Shown: piece by piece, positions 7,434-11,980 of the stretch
How positions within the stretch are numbered: the first letter of the stretch is position 1
Layout: each line of letters opens with the position of its first letter
Assembly (NCBI GenBank): GCA_031279795.1
Contig: JAITHZ010000106.1
Coordinates: forward strand, 1-11,980
Length of the DNA stretch: 11,980 nt
Reading direction: 5' to 3'
DNA from: Bacteroidales bacterium
GTDB lineage: Bacteria; Bacteroidota; Bacteroidia; Bacteroidales; WRGA01
Translations under genes and position numbers: made by a program
Notes under the pieces: model-generated
The model's database searches: none
What the model saw: only the letters and a program-made list of their open reading frames with translations
What the model was told of the DNA's origin: nothing

Positions 7434-9974
7434 ATGTACAACCATTTATTGATAATCTGTTTTTTCTGGAATGTTTTCTTTGTGCAATCACAACCTGTTT
7501 ACACTGTCAGAGGCATTGTAAAAGACAGTATTACGAATTTTCCGCTGGCTTCGGTTAGCATCTCGCTGGAAGGTGAATCGCATGCTACGGTCTCAAACAG
7601 AAATGGTGTCTTTCACTTGCCCACACTACAGCAAATGCCAGTAATTCGTGTTGAACGTATCGGTTACGAAGAAAAACAAATTACTCTCGCACTGTCTGAA
7701 AATCAGGATGAAGTGGTGGTTATTCTTCTATCTCCCAAAATAATAGAGTTGGATGAAGTGATTACACGACGGCAGAAAACTAAATACAGCAAAAAAAACA
7801 ATCCGGCGATAGAGCTAATAAAGAAAATCATCATCAAAAAAAATAAATTCGCCCCAACCAAAATACCTTATTACCATTGCGAAGAATATGAACGAAAATC
7901 GCTTGCATTGAGCGATTTCACTCCCGACATTCGCATAAGAGGCTATGACTTCCTGCACGACTACACCGATGTTTCGAAAATAGACGGAAAAACGATTCTG
8001 TGGCTTTCTATCAAGGAACGAATTTCGGATGTATACTTCAGAAAAAAAATGCGAAAAGAAGTTACAAAGGGGATTCATTATGTCGGTATGGATGAGTCGT
8101 TTGACCAGGTTGGAGTTGACGCCATTCTAAACGAACTGTTTGCCGGAATAAACATTTTTAATAACGATATCCGTTTTTTGACAACACGTTTTGTCAGCCC
8201 CCTGTCGGATATGGCCACGCTGCATTACAAATTTTACATTGAAGATACCGTCTGTATTGACAACCGCCAGTATCTTGATTTGGAATTTTTTCCCTATGGT
8301 ACTGAAAGCGCAGGACTTGCCGGACATATTTTTGTAACCAACGACACCGCTTACGCCATCAAAAAAATTCAACTGCATATTCCAGCCGATACGCGACTGA
8401 ATTATGTAAACAACCTGCACGTGGAACAGAATTTCGAACAACAAGCAAACGGCTTGTGGTTGCTGGTGAATGAACATATCATCGTCGATTTTTACCTGCT
8501 CCGAGCATTGAACGGTTTTTATGCCGAAACTAACCGCATTTACCGAAATTTCGTTTTCGCTAAAGAAGATGAACCGGTGTTCGATTTTCAAGGTTCTGTT
8601 TTTGTATTGCCCGACGCCGAACACTATCCTACCGAACACTGGGAATGCTTTCGACATCAAGGTATGACGCCACAAGAACGTGCTGTAGCGGCCATGATGG
8701 ACGAACTCCACCAAAAAAAATCATTTAACCTCAGCGAACGCCTTATTAATATTCTGACAACGGGTTATATTCCGACGCATTTTAATGGACGCAACTTGCT
8801 TGATGTCGGGAAAATATCTTCCTTCGTCAGTTTTAACGATATTGAAGACTGGCGTTTCCGGCTTGATTTCCGCACTACCGTCGACCTGAACCAGCACTGG
8901 TACATGGCCGGATACGCAGCTTACGGCCTGCGCGACAAACGATTGAAATACTACGGCGATGTGCGTTATTCTTTCAACAAACGTCGAGGATACATCAACG
9001 AATTTCCTATGAACAACATCGGCATTTTCTACAAATACGACCTGGAAACACCCGGACAATCAGGAATGCTCAGCCGTGACCATTTCCTGATGTCGTTTAC
9101 CCGAGACAAAAACGACAAAATGGCATACGTTCGACATCTATCTCTCTTTTATCAAAAAGAACTGCTCAACGACTTTTCGTATGACCTGCAACTCAATTAC
9201 AGAAAAAGCGAACCTACCGGTAATCTGTTTTTTCATAAACAAAATGGCACAGATATAATCCCAATTCCCGGAATTACAACCACCACGCTGGATATGAACC
9301 TCATCTATTCACCCGGCCAAAAATTCTACCAAACTACCGGCGCCCGCATCAGAGTGTCACCCGATTCGCCAATTTTTACTCTTTCCCAACGCATCGGAGG
9401 AAAAGGAATACTGGGATCTGACTACAATTTGATCATGACAGAATTATCGGCCACAAAACGTTTCTGGCTTTCGGCTTTCGGCCACATCAATACAGAAATG
9501 AATGCCGGAAAAATATGGAACCAGGCGCCTTATCCATTGCTTTTTTTCCCAAACGCAAACACTTCGTACGTGACGGGAACCAATTCGTTCAACATGATGA
9601 AAAGCATGGAATTCATCAACGATCAATATATGTCGTTTTTTATGACCTATCACGCAAGAGGCTGGATATTGAATAAAATTCCTCTGATCAAAAAACTGAA
9701 ACTCAGAGAAGTATTTTCATTCAAACTGCTCTGGGGCGATTCGACCGACGTAGATAAACTGGTTACCAGTTCTACTGAAATTATCGTTCCTGTGGACGAA
9801 ACTAACAAACCTATTTCTTACCGGATGGGACAGATACCTTATATGGAAATTTCAGTTGGTATCGAAAATATTTTTAAGATTTTTCGCTTCGATTACGGCT
9901 GGCGACTCTCGTACTTAAACCGCCCGAATACCGAACGACAAGGCTGGCAATTTTCACTGAACTTCGCATTTTAG
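7434..9974 (+). CDS. DUF5686 outer-membrane protein with N-terminal CarboxypepD_reg-like domain
   Basis: An 846-residue outer-membrane protein, numbered from the ATG at 7434. The reading frame is open from an ATG at 7398, but that codon overlaps the promoter, and starting at 7434 gives a normal signal peptide (MYNHLLIICFFWNVFF, cleavage near VQSQ). A carboxypeptidase-regulatory-like beta-sandwich follows at about 22-105 (YTVRGIVKDS, PLASVSISLEG, NGVFHLP, IGYEEKQI). Next is the DUF5686 signature KKNNPAIELIKKII and YYHCEEYERKS, then a long region of alternating strands consistent with a beta-barrel, ending in the terminal Phe usual for outer-membrane barrels (SLNFAF). The family is typical of Bacteroidota and of unknown function. 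There is no SusD-like partner or TonB plug motif, so it is not a SusC transporter. It is divergent from the LiaF-like operon, which could include it among regulated targets (speculative). Confidence 0.88.
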   Translation: MYNHLLIICFFWNVFFVQSQPVYTVRGIVKDSITNFPLASVSISLEGESHATVSNRNGVFHLPTLQQMPVIRVERIGYEEKQITLALSENQDEVVVILLSPKIIELDEVITRRQKTKYSKKNNPAIELIKKIIIKKNKFAPTKIPYYHCEEYERKSLALSDFTPDIRIRGYDFLHDYTDVSKIDGKTILWLSIKERISDVYFRKKMRKEVTKGIHYVGMDESFDQVGVDAILNELFAGINIFNNDIRFLTTRFVSPLSDMATLHYKFYIEDTVCIDNRQYLDLEFFPYGTESAGLAGHIFVTNDTAYAIKKIQLHIPADTRLNYVNNLHVEQNFEQQANGLWLLVNEHIIVDFYLLRALNGFYAETNRIYRNFVFAKEDEPVFDFQGSVFVLPDAEHYPTEHWECFRHQGMTPQERAVAAMMDELHQKKSFNLSERLINILTTGYIPTHFNGRNLLDVGKISSFVSFNDIEDWRFRLDFRTTVDLNQHWYMAGYAAYGLRDKRLKYYGDVRYSFNKRRGYINEFPMNNIGIFYKYDLETPGQSGMLSRDHFLMSFTRDKNDKMAYVRHLSLFYQKELLNDFSYDLQLNYRKSEPTGNLFFHKQNGTDIIPIPGITTTTLDMNLIYSPGQKFYQTTGARIRVSPDSPIFTLSQRIGGKGILGSDYNLIMTELSATKRFWLSAFGHINTEMNAGKIWNQAPYPLLFFPNANTSYVTGTNSFNMMKSMEFINDQYMSFFMTYHARGWILNKIPLIKKLKLREVFSFKLLWGDSTDVDKLVTSSTEIIVPVDETNKPISYRMGQIPYMEISVGIENIFKIFRFDYGWRLSYLNRPNTERQGWQFSLNFAF

Positions 9975-9994
9975 AGTTGAGAGTTGAGAGCTGA
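9974..9994 (+). repeat. Heptamer tandem repeat (GAGTTGA, three units)
   Basis: GAGTTGA, GAGTTGA and GAGCTGA are contiguous, and the first G is the last base of the DUF5686 stop codon. A partial fourth unit (GAA) follows. The next gene is also followed by a three-unit heptamer repeat of different sequence (11439-11459). Confidence 0.7.
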
Positions 9995-10024
9995 GAATTT
10001 CCATACCGTTGGCTTTATTTCATG

Positions 10025-10060
10025 AATATTATCAATATTATCAATAATATCAATAAATAA
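10025..10060 (+). repeat. 9-bp AT-rich tandem repeat abutting a start codon
   Basis: AATATTATC (10025-10033) and an identical unit (10034-10042) are followed by AATAATATC (10043-10051) and AATAAATAA (10052-10060), whose last A is the first base of the oxidoreductase ATG. The unit change also creates a 7-bp inverted repeat, ATATTAT-CA-ATAATAT (10035-10050). Copy-number change here would alter the translation-initiation region. Confidence 0.65.
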
Positions 10061-11430
10061 TGAATAAAATGACAAGAAGAAATTTCCTGGCTGCTGCTGG
10101 TTCTCTGGCAGGAACAGCTCTATTGAGTCCCATTCCTGCTGCCGACGCCAGCGTCCGAAATGTAGTGACTGACGGTAAAAAACTTCGTTTAGCCATGATT
10201 GGCACCGGACATCGCGGTACCGGAATGTGGGGAAAAGACCTGTTGCAGGATTATTCCAGCTTCATGGAATTTGTCGGACTTTGCGACATCAATCCAGGTC
10301 GCGTGGAGACCGGCAAACAACTGATTGGCGCTAATTGCCCGACTTTCACGGATTTCGAAAAAATGATGCAGGAAACCAAACCTGATGTACTGATCGTGAC
10401 AACCGTCGATTCTACGCATGACCAGTTCGTCATTCGCAGCATGGAACTCGGTGTGGATAGCATCACCGAAAAACCGATGACCACTGATGAAAAAAAGGTA
10501 GAGGCAATTATCAAGGCTGAAGAACGGACTGGCAAAAAATGCCGCGTGACCTTTAATTACCGTTATTCGCCGCACCGAGCGAAAATGTGGGAACTGCTGC
10601 ATTCCGGCGAAATCGGCGAACTGACTTCTGTGGACTTTCACTGGTATCTGGATACATCGCATGGCGCGGATTATTTCCGGAGATGGCATCGTCTGGTCGA
10701 AAAAAGCGGTTCGCTCTGGCTGCACAAGGCAAGCCATCATTTTGACCTGCTGAACTGGTGGATTGACAGCGACCCTGAAGCGGTCTATGCCGCTGGACAA
10801 CTGAATTTCTACGGTAAAAACGGTCTGTATCGTGCCGAAAATTGCCGAACCTGTCCGCACACCGGTCAATGCAACTTTTTTTTCGACATCACACAAAAAC
10901 AACGCTTGATGGATTTGTATGTCGCTAACGAAAAATATGATGGTTATCTGCGCGACGGCTGCGTATTCAAAAACGATATCAATATTTTCGACAAAATGGC
11001 CGCAACCATCAAATATGCCAATGGCGTGCAGGTATCGTATTCATTGACCGCCTATTCCCCATACGAAGGCTATCGCATTGCTTTCAACGGAACAAAGGGA
11101 AGGATAGATGCGTGGATTCAGGAATCAAAACCGGTGAGCGACGTTAATTTTGATGAAATTGTGCTGTTCAAAAATTTCAGGAAACGGGAATATATCCAGA
11201 TACCGTTTGCAGCTGGACACGGAGGTGGCGACAAATTGCTGAGAGATCAGATTTTCTTGCCGAACATTGCCGACCCGATGAAACAGTGCGCCAGCGCCCG
11301 CGACGGTGCGTTTGCCTGTCTGGTTGGAATTGCTGCGCGTAACAGCATCGCTTCGGGAGAGGTCGTAAAAATCGCCGACTTGACGTCGCTGAAACCACAG
11401 GCTGCGAAAAGATACGAAAGAATACTGTAG
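10060..11430 (+). CDS. Tat-exported Gfo/Idh/MocA family oxidoreductase
   Basis: A 456-residue NAD(P)-dependent oxidoreductase of the Gfo/Idh/MocA type, whose members act on sugars, inositols and related compounds; the substrate is not evident. The N-terminus is a twin-arginine signal (TRRNFLAAAG, hydrophobic stretch to about 25, possible cleavage after ADA at 28-30), implying export as a folded, cofactor-loaded protein. The Rossmann fold begins at 42 with the dinucleotide motif GTGHRG (48-53). EKP (137-139) supplies the conserved lysine. HHFD (226-229) fits the catalytic His/Asp region, and GHGGGD lies at 386-391. An insert with Cys262, Cys265 and Cys271 (CRTCPHTGQC) resembles a small metal-binding knuckle found in some family members. 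Met4 is an alternative start. No upstream -7 box was found, so it may be read through from the DUF5686 gene. The GH109 glycosidase branch is possible but its typical motif was not found. Confidence 0.92.
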   Translation: MNKMTRRNFLAAAGSLAGTALLSPIPAADASVRNVVTDGKKLRLAMIGTGHRGTGMWGKDLLQDYSSFMEFVGLCDINPGRVETGKQLIGANCPTFTDFEKMMQETKPDVLIVTTVDSTHDQFVIRSMELGVDSITEKPMTTDEKKVEAIIKAEERTGKKCRVTFNYRYSPHRAKMWELLHSGEIGELTSVDFHWYLDTSHGADYFRRWHRLVEKSGSLWLHKASHHFDLLNWWIDSDPEAVYAAGQLNFYGKNGLYRAENCRTCPHTGQCNFFFDITQKQRLMDLYVANEKYDGYLRDGCVFKNDINIFDKMAATIKYANGVQVSYSLTAYSPYEGYRIAFNGTKGRIDAWIQESKPVSDVNFDEIVLFKNFRKREYIQIPFAAGHGGGDKLLRDQIFLPNIADPMKQCASARDGAFACLVGIAARNSIASGEVVKIADLTSLKPQAAKRYERIL

Positions 11431-11438
11431 AAATAGCT

Positions 11439-11479
11439 ATTACGAATTACGAATTACGGGTTTTCATAATTCGTAATTC
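11439..11479. repeat. Heptamer repeat forming a perfect 13-bp inverted repeat
   Basis: ATTACGA, ATTACGA and ATTACGG (11439-11459) form a period-7 tandem. GAATTACGAATTA (11444-11456) is exactly complementary to TAATTCGTAATTC (11467-11479) across a 10-nt loop. It begins 8 bases after the oxidoreductase stop. No T-tract follows, so it is not a classical terminator, but it would cap the 3' end of the message. Confidence 0.7.
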
Positions 11480-11548
11480 ATAACTTGCACTGTTCGGGTG
11501 AATTTCTAATTTATCTTTTTCCATGTTTATAGCGTTTTTTCAGACCGT

Positions 11549-11595
11549 AAAAAAAACGGCGGCTTTACCATCACAAGTAAAGCCGTTGTTTTTTT
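11549..11595. terminator. Strong, probably bidirectional rho-independent terminator
   Basis: The left arm is an A-run (11549-11556), C, GG and CGGCTTTAC (11560-11568). The right arm is GTAAAGCCG (11577-11585), TT, G and seven Ts (11589-11595). The 9-bp core stem continues through two G-U pairs, a C-G pair and the A/T runs; the loop is 8 nt. With A-rich and T-rich flanks it should work on either strand. It probably ends the oxidoreductase transcript and could stop minus-strand transcripts from the right. Confidence 0.85.
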
Positions 11596-11658
11596 CCCCG
11601 ACGGCGAGGTCGCCAACCCCGACGTCGCATGATTTTACCCCGACGTCCCTGTATTTGC
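11596..11658 (+). repeat. 21-bp-period array with CCCCGACG core (three units)
   Basis: CCCCGACG occurs at 11596, 11617 and 11638, exactly 21 bases apart. Units two and three extend the match to CCCCGACGTC. Unit one contains the palindrome GGCGA-GG-TCGCC (11603-11614), and unit three provides the left arm of the REP-like hairpin. The array begins directly after the terminator. Confidence 0.55.
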
Positions 11659-11708
11659 GGGACTTGCTTTTCCGAAACTGTTCTATTTTGTTTATTTCGC
11701 ATCCCTAA
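11643..11708 (+). repeat. REP-like intergenic repeat, copy 3
   Basis: The hairpin GTCCC (11645-11649), 9-nt loop, GGGAC (11659-11663) is followed by a tail ending GCATCCCTAA. Positions 11662-11702 match 140-180 at 38 of 41 bases. Stem bases are preserved between copies while loop length and sequence differ, which suggests the structure matters. Confidence 0.65.
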
Positions 11709-11980
11709 AGGTGCTAAACTTAAAATTCGCACATCAGAATATGTTGATTTTCGGAGAATGAATACTTTTCATCAATTGATTTTCTTACATCACAAATCTA
11801 TTGCTCAGAAGAAGCGCCGAATGCATCATTTTATTTTAATTAGTGTCTGTCCGAAAAGGCATAAATGATTAATATTCAGGACTATATTGCGATAAAAAAA
11901 GTTGAATGATTTTGTTAAAAGATTTGGATGTAATAGGTAAAATGGTTATCTTTGCAGAGTTTAAGTCACGAGAGTTCAGA
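11709..11980. other. Right-end intergenic stretch without a recognisable gene
   Basis: No credible coding region was found in these 272 bases. The segment GTGTCTGTCCGAAAAGGC (11843-11860) resembles the terminal inverted repeats of some insertion sequences. It is followed within about 100 bases by an outward promoter, as would be expected just inside an element whose transposase gene starts beyond the window. The other end is not visible, so this is only a possibility. Confidence 0.35.
11923..11954 (+). promoter_or_regulatory. Near-perfect promoter firing out of the right edge
   Basis: TTTG (11923-11926), a 20-base spacer and TATCTTTG (11947-11954) match both Bacteroidota promoter elements. 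Transcription would start near 11961, and no start codon follows before the window ends. The gene served lies outside, possibly a transposase. Confidence 0.7.

Noticed and set aside
8127..8714. 195-residue minus-strand open frame inside the DUF5686 gene
   Set aside because: Antisense to a frame with clear family motifs, with no promoter or domain of its own; a shadow frame.
7434..9974. SusC/TonB-dependent transporter
   Set aside because: It shares the CarboxypepD_reg-like N-terminus but lacks a plug domain and a SusD neighbour; the NPAIELIKKII motif points to DUF5686.
10189..10902. 237-residue minus-strand open frame inside the oxidoreductase gene
   Set aside because: Antisense to the Rossmann-fold coding region and without domain features; a shadow frame.
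10060..11430. Specific assignment as GH109 alpha-N-acetylgalactosaminidase
   Set aside because: Tat signal and overall fold fit, but the His/Tyr-rich motif typical of GH109 was not seen, so only the broad Gfo/Idh/MocA name is supported.
11629..11868. 79-codon plus-strand frame at the right end
   Set aside because: It runs through the REP-like repeat and the IS-end-like segment, is basic and Cys/His-rich without a family resemblance, and has no promoter.

Overview
The window looks like chromosomal DNA from a member of the Bacteroidota, probably Bacteroidales and possibly uncultured. Three signs support this. Promoters match the Bacteroidota form TTTG-N19-21-TAnnTTTG. Several families are largely confined to that phylum (DUF4919; DUF5686 outer-membrane proteins with a CarboxypepD_reg-like domain). 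Genes start without clear Shine-Dalgarno sequences. No species can be named from the sequence alone.

Layout. Positions 1-193 are intergenic and hold two copies of a REP-like hairpin repeat; a third copy lies at 11643-11708. A promoter at 219-226 precedes a complete cobalamin-dependent methionine synthase (metH, 271-3960). After it on the same strand come a secreted DUF4919 protein (4004-4723) and a small monotopic phosphoglycosyl transferase of the bacterial sugar transferase family (4773-5387). A two-gene operon faces these genes from the minus strand: a LiaF-like membrane protein with a histidine-rich linker (6275-7090), then a LytTR DNA-binding protein with four membrane segments (5409-6251). 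It is driven by a well-formed promoter at 7144-7176. Diverging from it on the plus strand are a large DUF5686 outer-membrane protein (best start 7434) and a Tat-exported Gfo/Idh/MocA-type oxidoreductase (10060-11430). Short tandem repeats separate these last two.

The last 550 bases hold no convincing gene. They contain a heptamer-based inverted repeat, a strong probably bidirectional terminator, a 21-bp-period array that runs into the third REP-like copy, a possible insertion-sequence end and a near-perfect promoter firing out of the window.

Function. Apart from the LytTR/LiaF-like pair, which looks like an envelope-sensing regulatory unit, the genes do not form an obvious shared pathway. 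metH is housekeeping one-carbon/methionine metabolism. The others are envelope-associated: secreted, inner-membrane, outer-membrane or Tat-exported. I found no CRISPR array, RNA gene, phage gene or clear new defence system. The most unusual material is the intergenic repeat architecture and the LytTR/LiaF-like operon.
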